DNA from: Mesorhizobium wenxiniae
GTDB lineage: Bacteria > Pseudomonadota > Alphaproteobacteria > Rhizobiales > Rhizobiaceae
Direction: 5' to 3'
Length of the DNA: 64,000 bases
NCBI RefSeq assembly: GCF_002284535.1
Contig: NZ_NPKH01000014.1
Location: forward strand, 124,001-188,000
Below are positions 34,918 to 43,824 of this stretch, one piece after another. Every line of letters starts with the position of its first letter. Within the stretch, counting starts at the first letter, position 1. Both the position numbers and the translations under genes were made by a program. The notes below the pieces were generated by a model. It was not told the origin of the DNA and ran no database searches. It was given only the letters and a program-made list of their open reading frames with translations.

Positions 34918-36204
34918 CTACTGTCCGGTCGCGTCCGCGTAGAGATCGAGAACTCTGGTGATGCTGCCGATCAGAAGGTCGTGCGCAATGGGCTTGATCC
35001 GGCCTGTCGCAACCTCGGCGTCGAGCTGCCCCAGATATTGGCTGATCAGAGGCCGGGGAATGTCCTTCTCACTCAGCACGTCCAGCAGCGTCTGTGTCGC
35101 GCGCTGCGCCGCCGGCGTCGGCCAGTAATAGCGGATGCGGTCGCTGAACGAGAAATGCCGCTGCACGCGCTGCTCTTCCGGCGTGCCCGGATAGTATTTC
35201 TGCCAATTGTCCGGCGACGCCAACATGATGCGTTCCATCGCGGCAGGCAGGCTTTCGCGCGAAGGGTCCGGCGCGAGCATATCGGCGATGTGGCTGAGCC
35301 CATACAGCGCTTCGCGAAGCGCGAAGGTCAGCCAGGGGCCGACCTTGAGGATGGCAAAACCGTCGCGAACGAGAGCGTTAAGCGCTCCGGCCGGCTGGTA
35401 GTCGGTCGAATGCGCCTCAAAAACAAATTGCGGCATGCGGTCGAGCACGGCCACGAGTTCGGTCGCCTTGGCCGGCGCATAAGGCACGATTTCGGTGTTG
35501 CCGAACTCGACTCCCGGCTGGACGACGACGCCTATCGCTCGGCCAAAAGCGGCCTCGAGGCCGGCGCGGGAAAACGCTCGGGCGTGTACCTCCACCGTTC
35601 GCAGGGCATCGTCGGGCGCTGTCACATGCAGACGGTCGAGCGCCTCCAATGCACCGCCCGGCACCGGCACTTCGGTGCCGATGACGTAGACCGGTTTTTC
35701 GCCGCCTGCCCGCTCGACCGCCGCCTCGGCGATTTCAGCAAGTTCGGCCGCGCGCGCGGCGATCGTTTCGTCGGCAAGCACGGCTGGATCGTCGGCGCAG
35801 GCCATGCTCGTATCCAGATGCATCTTGGTGAAGCCGGCGCTCGCATAGGCGTCGATCATCGCCCCCGCCTTCTTCATTGCGGCGGCCGCAGCCATGTGCT
35901 TCCACGGATTGGGTCCGAGATGATCGCCGCCAAGGATCAGGCGATCGACTGGGAAACCCGCTTTCAGCGCATGCGCCTCGACGAAGCTGCGGAAGCCGGC
36001 GGGCGTCATCCCGGTGTAGCCGCCCTCGTGGTTGACCTGGTTGCAGGTGGCCTCGATCAGCACATCCGCGTGCCGCGCCGCGCCGTGGCGCAGGGCAGCC
36101 TCGATGACCAGCGGGTGCGCCGAGCAGACCGAGGCGATGCCGCTTCGCTCGCCTGCAGCGCGCCTGGCCGCAATATTCGCAAACCTTCGCGTCGCGGCAC
36201 TCAC
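34918..36204 (-). CDS. GatZ/KbaZ-family protein, probable D-tagatose-6-phosphate 4-epimerase
   Basis: The 428-residue protein shows the family blocks GIASVCSAHPLVIEAAL, LIEATCNQVNHEGGYTGM, LGGDHLGPNPWKH and QPGVEFGNTEIVPYAP. In enterobacteria GatZ/KbaZ are non-catalytic partners of tagatose-bisphosphate aldolase. In Agrobacterium a homologue next to a tagatose kinase epimerises D-tagatose-6-P to fructose-6-P. The adjacent kinase with a 4-nt overlap, and the absence of a GatY/KbaY aldolase, favour the epimerase role. Confidence 0.88.
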   Translation of the reverse strand: MSAATRRFANIAARRAAGERSGIASVCSAHPLVIEAALRHGAARHADVLIEATCNQVNHEGGYTGMTPAGFRSFVEAHALKAGFPVDRLILGGDHLGPNPWKHMAAAAAMKKAGAMIDAYASAGFTKMHLDTSMACADDPAVLADETIAARAAELAEIAEAAVERAGGEKPVYVIGTEVPVPGGALEALDRLHVTAPDDALRTVEVHARAFSRAGLEAAFGRAIGVVVQPGVEFGNTEIVPYAPAKATELVAVLDRMPQFVFEAHSTDYQPAGALNALVRDGFAILKVGPWLTFALREALYGLSHIADMLAPDPSRESLPAAMERIMLASPDNWQKYYPGTPEEQRVQRHFSFSDRIRYYWPTPAAQRATQTLLDVLSEKDIPRPLISQYLGQLDAEVATGRIKPIAHDLLIGSITRVLDLYADATGQ

Positions 36205-37148
36205 TGCGCGCTTTTCCCAGTGGCGATGAAGGCCTCGACCGTTTCAAGCGGGAAAATGCCCTCCATCGGCCCCTTGCGGGTAACGGCGAGCGCACCGCAG
36301 GCATTGGCGATTCGCAGAGCCTCTGCGGGAGCCGTCCCGCGCAGCCAGAACGAGACGAAAGCAGCACCGAAACAATCACCCGCGCCGGTCGGATCGACCT
36401 CGTCGACGGCAAAGCCGGACGAGGCGATCACACCATGGCGATCATGATAGGCGGCGCCTGCGGCGCCTTTCTTAAGGACGATGCAGGACACGCCACGGGC
36501 CAGCAATTCGTCAACCGCGCCCTTCTCGTCCTTCGCGGATGAAAACAGGAAGAGCTCCTCGCCGCTCGGCAGGAAGATGTCGGCTCGCGCCAGCACTTGG
36601 TCGAGTGCTGCGCGCATGCCCGATGCTTGCATGATCTCGCGGCGGATGTTCGGATCGAAGGACACGGTTCCACCTTTGGCCTTGACAGTCTCGATCGCCG
36701 ACAGCGCCACCGCGATGGCGCGGTCGGAAAACAGCGACGAGCCCATGACATGGACATGATCGGCACCGGCGAGCAGCTTTGTCGCCGCCGCGTTTGTCTC
36801 GATCAGGCCGGCGGCGCTGTTGCGGATGTTGAAGACGAAATGCCGGCTGGCGTCGGCCCGGTAGGTGACAAAGGCGGTGCCCGTCGCATGGCCCGTGTGA
36901 ACCGCGATCGCCGACACGTCGGCGCCCAGCGTCCGCAGCCGCTCGATGTTCAGCCTGCCGAAATCGTCGTCGCCGACGGCGCCGATGAGGCCGGCCGGCT
37001 GGCCGAGCGCCGCCGCCTGGCCGATGAAGATGGCTGGCGCGCCCGACGGGTAGGGCCCAAGCAGCGGACCAGGCTCGAGAAAGCTCTGGCCAATCCGCTC
37101 GGCCATGATCTCGACCAGAATCTCGCCGGCACTGACCAGCTTCTTCAT
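36201..37148 (-). CDS. PfkB-family sugar kinase, probable D-tagatose kinase
   Basis: The 315-residue ribokinase-fold protein has the N-terminal motif GQAAALGQPAGLIGAVGDDDFG and the catalytic-base motif DPTGAGDCFGAAF. The ATG at 37148 (MKKLVSAGEILVEIMAE) is preferred; a longer frame to 37277 is unlikely because it lacks a domain match. Paired with the GatZ-like epimerase by a 4-nt overlap, it probably makes D-tagatose-6-phosphate. The ATG faces the LacI gene across a 237-bp region with palindromic half-sites. Confidence 0.88.
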   Translation of the reverse strand: MKKLVSAGEILVEIMAERIGQSFLEPGPLLGPYPSGAPAIFIGQAAALGQPAGLIGAVGDDDFGRLNIERLRTLGADVSAIAVHTGHATGTAFVTYRADASRHFVFNIRNSAAGLIETNAAATKLLAGADHVHVMGSSLFSDRAIAVALSAIETVKAKGGTVSFDPNIRREIMQASGMRAALDQVLARADIFLPSGEELFLFSSAKDEKGAVDELLARGVSCIVLKKGAAGAAYHDRHGVIASSGFAVDEVDPTGAGDCFGAAFVSFWLRGTAPAEALRIANACGALAVTRKGPMEGIFPLETVEAFIATGKSAQ

Positions 37149-37270
37149 CTCGCGGAATCCCCTCCCGGTGTTTCGCCCCGACCTCGCTTCGGATGAACCG
37201 CGCGAGCATTTTCCGGGTGATACGAATTTCGAATTCGCCCACTGCAAGTGAATACGGCTTGTGCTTTTTC

Positions 37271-37299
37271 GCGTCAATTAATAAATTGACGCATGGAAA
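37271..37299. promoter_or_regulatory. Palindromic TTGACGC half-sites before the lacI-type gene
   Basis: GCGTCAATT (37271-37279) and AATTGACGC (37284-37292) are perfect inverted repeats four bases apart. The right half continues as TTGACGCATGGAAA (37286-37299), which resembles TTGACGC-starting sites at 40633-40646 and 50347-50360. It lies between the divergent kinase gene and the LacI-type regulator, so it may serve autoregulation. Confidence 0.55.
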
Positions 37300-37385
37300 C
37301 TATCCAATTTGTCTGTAAAGTTTCGCCTTGCAGTTGGGCGCACCGTATGTAGCAACCGGGCAGCTAGTAACAGCGCGAGGGATCA

Positions 37386-38408
37386 ATGCCGATGACGCAC
37401 AAGACGATGGAGGATTTTGCTCGCTCTTGCGGCGTCTCCAGGCCGACATTGTCGAAATATTTCGACGATCCGACCAGCGTCAAGCCGGCGACACGTCAGC
37501 GGATCGAGGTGGCGCTGCGCTCGTCCGACTACCAGCCCAATCTCTTTGCGCGCAACCTGAACCGCAAGCGGACCCGCAGCATCGGCATTGTGGTGCCGAC
37601 GGTCGCCGATCCCTTCTATTCCGAGATGGTCAGCCGAATCGAACTCAGGCTGCGCGACGAAGGCTACTGGCCGATCGTGATCTCCTCGCACGGCTCGCGC
37701 GAGCTCGAAGTGGAAGCGACGCGAACCATTCTTTCGCTAAAAGTTTCCGGCGCGCTGATCGCGCCGCTCGGCCTGCGCTCCGACCATCGCACACTGGAGA
37801 AGCTGACGCAGACCATACCGATCGTCTATTTCGACACCTATCTGGAGGGCGACACGCCATTCGTCGGCAACAACAACAGCCAGAGCGTCTCGACCATCGT
37901 CGATTATCTCTGTCGTTCCGGTGATGCCCCGGTCTATTTCGACATCCCGCACGTCAACCACAATTCTCGCGAACGCCTGGACAGCTATGTCGGCGCCATG
38001 CAGCGGCTCGGACATGAGCCTGCCATCATCGGCAATACCGATGACTACACCTGGGATTTCGAACGGATCGGCTACGAGCAGATGGAGGCGATGCTCGCCC
38101 GTGGCGGCCTGCCGGGCAGGACCATTCTGTGCGCCAACGACCGTCTCGCCTTCGGCGTGATGGCCGCCGCCTACTCGCAAGGCCGCAAGGTCGGCCGCAG
38201 GGGCGATTGCGACCTGCGGGTCGCAGCCCATGACGACCATCCGCTGAGCCGCTACACATGCCCTGCCCTCACCACCATGGCGCAGGACTTCGCTTCGATG
38301 GCAGGACGCAGCGTGGAGACGCTGCTGGCCTTGCTGGACGAGGACGACGCGACAGTTTCCCCCAAGGTCAGTCTCGACGCGACGCTGGTCATGCGTCAGT
38401 CGGCCTGA
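37386..38408 (+). CDS. LacI-family transcriptional regulator
   Basis: The 340-residue protein has a helix-turn-helix (residues about 5-30; MEDFARSCGVSRPTLSKYF), the hinge region, and a periplasmic-binding-like effector domain (IGIVVPTVADPFYSEMV; LCANDRLAFGVMAAAY; DLRVAAHDDHPLSRY). It probably represses the importers on both sides in response to a sugar. ATGs at 37386 and 37392 are both possible. Its 3' end overlaps the convergent hydrolase gene by 13 bp. Confidence 0.92.
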   Translation: MPMTHKTMEDFARSCGVSRPTLSKYFDDPTSVKPATRQRIEVALRSSDYQPNLFARNLNRKRTRSIGIVVPTVADPFYSEMVSRIELRLRDEGYWPIVISSHGSRELEVEATRTILSLKVSGALIAPLGLRSDHRTLEKLTQTIPIVYFDTYLEGDTPFVGNNNSQSVSTIVDYLCRSGDAPVYFDIPHVNHNSRERLDSYVGAMQRLGHEPAIIGNTDDYTWDFERIGYEQMEAMLARGGLPGRTILCANDRLAFGVMAAAYSQGRKVGRRGDCDLRVAAHDDHPLSRYTCPALTTMAQDFASMAGRSVETLLALLDEDDATVSPKVSLDATLVMRQSA

Positions 38409-39373
38409 GCGTTTCCAAAGACAGGATCGAAGCCGCGCCATGTGGCAACCGCTGCGCCGACTGCCTGCCGCGCCGCCGGACCATGGCGGCCCATCGAGAC
38501 GAAGCCATGGATCTGGCCGGGCCAGCGCCGCAGGACGACCGGCACGCCGTCATCCGCCAGACGCTTGGCATAAGCCTCGCCTTCGTCGGCGAGAATGTCA
38601 TGACCAGCGATTGCGACAAAAGCCGGCGCTGCGCCGGCAAGGCTTGCGGCCTTGAGCGGCGACACGCGCCAGTCGTCGATATCGCCGGCATGGTTGATAT
38701 AGTGGTCACGGAACCAGGCCATGGTCGCCGATGTCAGGCCATAACGGTCGGCAAAGCGGCGATAGCTGTCCGCCGCCTGCGAGGCGTCAGTGTTCGGATA
38801 GAACAGCAGTTGCGCAGTCGGCGGATTCTTGTCGCCGCGTGCAAGCAGGCAAAGCACGGTAGCGAGATTGCCGCCGGCGCTGTCGCCGGCGACAGCGATC
38901 CTTCTCGCGTCGATGCCGAGATCGCCCGCGCCATCCTGCATGAAGGAAAGTGCGGCGCGGCAATCTTCGATGGCCGCCGGAAATTTGTGTTCCGGCGCCA
39001 GCCGGTAATCGGGAGAGACGACTACGCAGGCCGCCATATTGGCAAACCACCGGCAAATCTCGTCATGGGAGTCGAGATTGCCGATCACCCAGCCGCCGCC
39101 ATGCAGATAGAGCAGCGCCGGGGCAGCGGCCCCGCTCACGCCGTGTCCGCGATAGATCCTGAGCGTCAACGGGCCGCCGGGTCCGGTGATGGTGCGCTCG
39201 GTTAGTGAGCCGACCGGCTCGCGCTCGCCCTGGAGTGCCGGAAAGCCCTGCTTATAGGCGCGGCGCGCTTCTTCGGGCGTGCCGGCTTCGAATGGCGGGG
39301 CAGCCGCCTGCCGGTCGAGGTCGAGCACGTGCCGGGCCTCCGGATCGAGCAAGGGCAAAAGCGATGTCGTCAT
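38396..39373 (-). CDS. HSL-type alpha/beta hydrolase (carboxylesterase-like)
   Basis: The 325-residue protein has the oxyanion motif LYLHGGGWVIGN, the nucleophile elbow VAGDSAGGNLA, the acid in AGHDILADEGEAYA and His in GQIHGFVSMG, a complete hormone-sensitive-lipase-type triad. It could deacylate a sugar ester or open a lactone. It starts 16 bp after the Gfo/Idh/MocA gene, so both form an operon. The ATG at 39373 is chosen; a longer frame is a shadow. Confidence 0.9.
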   Translation of the reverse strand: MTTSLLPLLDPEARHVLDLDRQAAAPPFEAGTPEEARRAYKQGFPALQGEREPVGSLTERTITGPGGPLTLRIYRGHGVSGAAAPALLYLHGGGWVIGNLDSHDEICRWFANMAACVVVSPDYRLAPEHKFPAAIEDCRAALSFMQDGAGDLGIDARRIAVAGDSAGGNLATVLCLLARGDKNPPTAQLLFYPNTDASQAADSYRRFADRYGLTSATMAWFRDHYINHAGDIDDWRVSPLKAASLAGAAPAFVAIAGHDILADEGEAYAKRLADDGVPVVLRRWPGQIHGFVSMGRHGPAARQAVGAAVATWRGFDPVFGNAQAD

Positions 39374-39389
39374 CGTAAGCGCTCCGATA

Positions 39390-40538
39390 TCAGGCAAGCA
39401 GGCTAACCGCTTCGTCCTCCTGGAGGAGCTGCGGCTGATCGACGGTTGCGTTGACGGCGACGGACTGGCGGCTCGCTCCCGAAGCAAGAATCGCTTCCAT
39501 AATCTCCAGTACATGCAGCGCAAGATCGCCGGACGCATGCGGCTTTCTTCCGGTTGCCAGTGCGCGCGAAAGGTCGGCGACGCCGAGCATTCGGTAGTTG
39601 GCTCGGTCCGGCGCGGCATAGGGCCAGTTGCGCGCGCCATAGAGTTCGCTCTCACTGTGGAAGTCGGCCCAGTCGGCCCCACGTTCCGACAGCGAGACGG
39701 TGCCGCCGAACGTGTCCGGATCGGGCAGCCTGAGCGAGCCTTCGGTCCCATGCAGCTCGATCGGACGGTTAGAGTGCCTGAAGACATCCCAGGAGGCACC
39801 GAAGGTGACGGTGGCGCCCGAGCGGAACTCCAGCAGCGACAGGATGTTGGTCGGTGTGCCGACCTTGAAGCTGGTGTTCCGATAGGGGCCTTCGGCAGTG
39901 ATCAGCCGCTCCTCCTGGCCTCGCGTCGCCATCGCCATCACGCGGGCCACCGGTCCGAGCAAATTAACAAGCATCGTCAGGTAATAGGGCCCCATGTCGA
40001 AGACCGGTCCGCCGCCCGGCTGATAATAGAATTGCGGATTGGGATGCCAGTGCTCCATGCCGCGCCCCATCATGAAGGCGGTGCCGGTCACCGCGCGGCC
40101 GATTGCGCCCTCATCCATGAGGCGGCGTGCCTGCCGTCCGGCGGCGCCGAGGAAAGTATCCGGAGCCGAACCCAGCAGCAGCCCGCGCTCCGCCGCCTCG
40201 GCGACAAGGCGCCGGCCGTCGCTGGCCGAGGTCGCCAGCGGTTTTTCGGTGAAGACGTGCTTTCCCGCCGAAAGCGCCGAAAACGAAATGTCAAAGTGCG
40301 CCGCCGGGATGGTCAGGTTGAGGACGAGGTCGATCTCGGGATCGGCCAGGAGCGCATCGACGCTGAGAGCCCGGAGGTCGTATTCGCTCGCACGCAGCGC
40401 CGCCATGTCGGGCGATATGTCGGCACAGGCGCGCAGCTCCACCTCACCGAACAGAGCCGCATTGCGTAAATAAGTCATCGAGATGTTGCCGCACCCGACA
40501 ACGCCAATGCCGAGCTTAGCTGCTGATTTTCCTGGCAT
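39390..40538 (-). CDS. Gfo/Idh/MocA-family oxidoreductase 1
   Basis: The 382-residue NAD(P)-dependent oxidoreductase has the Rossmann motif LGIGVVGCGNISMTYL, the family EKP in VFTEKPLATSASDGR, and the C-terminal alpha/beta domain (about 135-340; GMEHWHPNPQFYYQPGGG). The family oxidises or reduces sugars, often at C3, or inositols. The ATG at 40538 is preceded by GAGGTGGAG. It is divergent from importer 2 across a 166-bp promoter region and cotranscribed with the hydrolase. Confidence 0.92.
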   Translation of the reverse strand: MPGKSAAKLGIGVVGCGNISMTYLRNAALFGEVELRACADISPDMAALRASEYDLRALSVDALLADPEIDLVLNLTIPAAHFDISFSALSAGKHVFTEKPLATSASDGRRLVAEAAERGLLLGSAPDTFLGAAGRQARRLMDEGAIGRAVTGTAFMMGRGMEHWHPNPQFYYQPGGGPVFDMGPYYLTMLVNLLGPVARVMAMATRGQEERLITAEGPYRNTSFKVGTPTNILSLLEFRSGATVTFGASWDVFRHSNRPIELHGTEGSLRLPDPDTFGGTVSLSERGADWADFHSESELYGARNWPYAAPDRANYRMLGVADLSRALATGRKPHASGDLALHVLEIMEAILASGASRQSVAVNATVDQPQLLQEDEAVSLLA

Positions 40539-40632
40539 TTTCCACTCCACCTCCCGAGGTCGCAACGCTCTGGCTGAACCAATGCACAAGCAACGGATCA
40601 GATTCGAAAGCCGCTTTACAGCATTTTAAATG

Positions 40633-40646
40633 TTGACGCGCGTAAA
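40633..40646. promoter_or_regulatory. Candidate LacI operator overlapping the importer-2 promoter
   Basis: TTGACGCGCGTAAA is a near-palindrome (one mismatch) centred on CG, as LacI-family operators usually are. Its TTGACG doubles as a -35 element, with GAACAT 17 bases downstream as a weak -10. A similar block precedes importer 3 (50347-50360). Confidence 0.6.
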
Positions 40647-40704
40647 ATTTTTATGGAACATGCGGAAATGCTGGCTGGGAGGCTGCCAGCGCAAGGAGGA
40701 GAAA

Positions 40705-42051
40705 ATGACTGACATCAAAAAAGGGCCGGTCTCCGGCTCGAAGCCTGTGGCGCATGTGACGATCGCCGACCGCCGGCAGTTTCTCATCGGCAGCGCCGGG
40801 TTGCTCGGGGCGGCGACACTTGGCCTCGGCACCGGGCTGGGCGTTCGCCGGGCTCGCGCGCAGTCGCGGGCCGAAATCAGTTTTGCCAGCGCCGCCTTCT
40901 TCGGCAAGGAGACCTTCGGCGACCTGATCAAGGCCTTCAACGAATCGCAGGACCGCGTTCTGGTCAAGAACATCGAGCTGCCGCGGCCGAGCTCATCGAC
41001 GGAAGTCTATCAGGGCCTCGTCCAGCAGCTCGCCCGGCGTACCGGCACGCCCGACGTCTTCAGCCAGGACGTGATCTGGATCGCCGGCTTTACCGCCGCC
41101 GGCTGGGCGCTGCCGCTCGATGAGTACTTTCCGGCGGACAAGCGCAGCGCCTACTTCTCCGGGACCCTCAATGCCTGCACCTATGACGGCAAGCTGACTG
41201 CCCTGCCCTGGTTCATGGATTCGGGCATGTTCTATTACCGCACGGACGTGCTGGAAAAGCATGGCGGCAAAGTGCCGGAAAACTGGGCCGACATGGCGAC
41301 CATCGCCGCCGCCGCGCAGAAGGCCGGCGACATCGATTTCGGCTATCTCTGGCAGGGCAAGCAGGCCGAGGTTCTGGTCTGCGACGCGGTCGAGATCATC
41401 ACCTCCAACAATGGCGCGATCCTGGCGCCTGACGGCAAGTCATCGCTGATCAACCAGAAGGCCGCAGTCGACGCGATCCAGTTCCTGCACGGCACCATCG
41501 CCACGAGCAAGATCAGCCCGCAGGACGTCCTGTCCTGGGACGAGGAGCCATCGCGCCAGCCGTTCACCTCGGGCAAGGCGATGTTCATGCGCAATTGGTC
41601 CTATGTCTATCCGATCGCCCAGGACGCCAAGGCCTCCCAGGTGGTGGACAAAATCGGCGTAGCACCGCTGCCGTCCTTCCCCGGCGGCAAGAGCTCGGCC
41701 TGTCTCGGCGGCTACCAACTAGGCGTCAACGCCAACTCGAAGCAGCGCGAAGCCGCGATCGAGTTGCTGACCTGGCTGTCGTCGACCGAAACCCAGCATC
41801 GCATCGCCCTAAACTTCGGGCTCGCGCCGACGCGCCCGGCACTGTTCCAGGACGAGAAGATCAAGACCGAACAGCCGTTCATGGCGAGCCTCGAGAAAGT
41901 GTTCACCGGCGCCACCGCCCGGCCGATCACGCCCGAATATGCGAAGGTGACGCTGGCCTTGCAGTCGGGCATCTCCAAGGCGCTGGTCTCAGGCAACGTC
42001 CAGGCCGAGATGGACGCGCTGGCGACGCAAATCGACCAGATCGTCGGCTGA
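40705..42051 (+). CDS. Sugar ABC transporter substrate-binding protein, importer 2
   Basis: The 448-residue family 1 solute-binding protein has a Tat-type signal (ADRRQFLIGSAGLLGAATLG, about residues 23-42). The mature part begins near ARAQSRAEISFASAAF. The ATG at 40705 follows AAGGAGGAG; an in-frame ATG 25 codons upstream lies in the promoter. The promoter and first codons are mirrored, decayed, before importer 3. Confidence 0.93.
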   Translation: MTDIKKGPVSGSKPVAHVTIADRRQFLIGSAGLLGAATLGLGTGLGVRRARAQSRAEISFASAAFFGKETFGDLIKAFNESQDRVLVKNIELPRPSSSTEVYQGLVQQLARRTGTPDVFSQDVIWIAGFTAAGWALPLDEYFPADKRSAYFSGTLNACTYDGKLTALPWFMDSGMFYYRTDVLEKHGGKVPENWADMATIAAAAQKAGDIDFGYLWQGKQAEVLVCDAVEIITSNNGAILAPDGKSSLINQKAAVDAIQFLHGTIATSKISPQDVLSWDEEPSRQPFTSGKAMFMRNWSYVYPIAQDAKASQVVDKIGVAPLPSFPGGKSSACLGGYQLGVNANSKQREAAIELLTWLSSTETQHRIALNFGLAPTRPALFQDEKIKTEQPFMASLEKVFTGATARPITPEYAKVTLALQSGISKALVSGNVQAEMDALATQIDQIVG

Positions 42052-42054
42052 ACC

Positions 42055-42987
42055 ATGACCGCGGCGGCCACTGTTTCTGGCATTGGCCGGCCGCGTCGGT
42101 TTGGCAAGGCGCTTCCAGTCTCATTGTGGGCTTTGCTCCTGCTGACACCGGCTTTCGTGTCGCTGGCGTCCGTTTCCTTCTACCCGATCATCAGCGGACT
42201 TTATCTCTCGCTCACCAACACCTCGCTGATCACCCAGGAGAACGAGTTCTCGGGCTTCTCCAACTATGTGCAGCTATGGGGTGACGCCCAATTCTGGAAT
42301 GCCTGGTGGCACACGATGTGGTTCACTACGGCATCCACGATACTTGAGACCGTCATCGGGCTCGGCATGGCGCTCATCCTGTGCGAGGCCTTCAAGGGCC
42401 GCGGCCTGGTTCGCGCCGCCATGCTGGTGCCCTGGGCGATGCCCACCGTCGTCACCTCCAAGATGTTCGGCTGGCTGTTCGACGGCCAGAACGGCATTAT
42501 CAACTATATCCTGCTGCATGCCGGGCTGATCGATCAGAACATCAACTGGTACGGCTCGCCCGACACGGCAATGATGACCATCATCATCGCCGATGTCTGG
42601 AAGACCACCCCGTTTATGGCGCTATTGCTTTTGACCGGGCTGCAGACAGTGCCCAATTCGCTGATCGAGGCGGCGCGCATGGATGGCGCAAAAGGCTGGA
42701 CCACCTTCTGGTACATCCGTCTGCCGCTGCTGATGCCGACATTGCTGATTGCCGGCCTGTTCCGCGCGCTCGACGCCTTTCGCGTCTTCGACCTCGTTTA
42801 CGTGCTGACCGGCGGCGGCCCGGCCGATTCGACCGAAACGCTGTCGACGCTGTCCTACAAGGTGCTCTTCTCGACGCTTCAATTCGGCTATGGCTCCGCC
42901 GTTTCGACGGCGATGTTCGTCACCGAAGGCATCATCGCACTGGTATTCTGCCTCTATCTCATCAGGCAGATCAGGAGGGCGCAATGA
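42055..42987 (+). CDS. Sugar ABC transporter permease (MalF-like), importer 2
   Basis: The 310-residue inner-membrane protein has six helices, starting with SLWALLLLTPAFVSLASVSFY. The EAA loop is LIEAARMDGAKGWTTFWYIR. It begins three bases after the binding-protein gene and overlaps the next permease by 4 nt (ATGA). Confidence 0.93.
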   Translation: MTAAATVSGIGRPRRFGKALPVSLWALLLLTPAFVSLASVSFYPIISGLYLSLTNTSLITQENEFSGFSNYVQLWGDAQFWNAWWHTMWFTTASTILETVIGLGMALILCEAFKGRGLVRAAMLVPWAMPTVVTSKMFGWLFDGQNGIINYILLHAGLIDQNINWYGSPDTAMMTIIIADVWKTTPFMALLLLTGLQTVPNSLIEAARMDGAKGWTTFWYIRLPLLMPTLLIAGLFRALDAFRVFDLVYVLTGGGPADSTETLSTLSYKVLFSTLQFGYGSAVSTAMFVTEGIIALVFCLYLIRQIRRAQ

Positions 42988-43820
42988 ACGACGCGCGTTC
43001 ACCGCTGCAGACGATCGCCATCTATCTTGGCGCCTTGCTCATCCTTGTCTGGTCGGGTGGCCCATTCCTCTGGCAGTTCTCGACATCGTTCCAGCTCGAC
43101 AAGGCGCTGACATCAGGTTCGCCATCGTTAATCCCGGCGCCTTTTACGCTCGAGCACTACTACAACGCCTTCATCGAGAAGCAGCTGCACCGCTATGTCT
43201 GGAATTCGCTGGTGGTCTCGCTGGCCACGACATTCCTGTGCCTCTTCGTCGGATCGCTGGCCGCCTTCGCGCTGTCGCGGCTCAACGTCAAGGGCCGCTT
43301 CGGCATCCTGATGGTCATCCTTTCGGTGTCGATGTTCCCGCAGATCGCGCTGGTCGGGCCGCTCTACCTGGTGGCGACCAGTCTCGGCCTGCTCGACACC
43401 TACACGGCGCTGATCATCACCTATCTGGCGCTCGGGCTGCCGCTCGTCACGTGGGTGCTGTTCGGCTATTTCGAGACGCTGCCGCGCGAGATCGATGAGG
43501 CGGCGCGCATGGACGGCGTCAGCGTTCCCGGCCTGCTCTGGCACATCATCCTGCCGATGTCGCTGCCGAGCCTGGTGACCACAGGCCTGCTCGCCTTCAT
43601 CACCGCATGGAACGAATTCCTGTTCGCCCTCGCCTTCACCTCCAACATCGATCGCCAGACGATCCCCGTCGGCATCGCCAACTTCACCAACCTCTATTAT
43701 GTGCCCTGGGGCGACATCGCCGCAGCTTCGGCCGTCGTCACCGTCCCTTTGATCGTGCTGGTGCTGTTCTTCCAGCGGCACATTATCGAAGGGCTGACGC
43801 AGGGCGGCATCAAGGAATGA
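42984..43820 (+). CDS. Sugar ABC transporter permease (MalG-like), importer 2
   Basis: The 278-residue inner-membrane protein has six helices and the EAA loop EIDEAARMDGVSVPGLLWHI. The ATG at 42984 overlaps the previous stop and follows AGGAGGG; the longer frame in this register runs through the upstream permease and is a shadow. No intact ATPase follows directly; the frameshifted ATPase at 49133 is the candidate partner. Confidence 0.93.
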   Translation: MNDARSPLQTIAIYLGALLILVWSGGPFLWQFSTSFQLDKALTSGSPSLIPAPFTLEHYYNAFIEKQLHRYVWNSLVVSLATTFLCLFVGSLAAFALSRLNVKGRFGILMVILSVSMFPQIALVGPLYLVATSLGLLDTYTALIITYLALGLPLVTWVLFGYFETLPREIDEAARMDGVSVPGLLWHIILPMSLPSLVTTGLLAFITAWNEFLFALAFTSNIDRQTIPVGIANFTNLYYVPWGDIAAASAVVTVPLIVLVLFFQRHIIEGLTQGGIKE

Positions 43821-43824
43821 AAGG

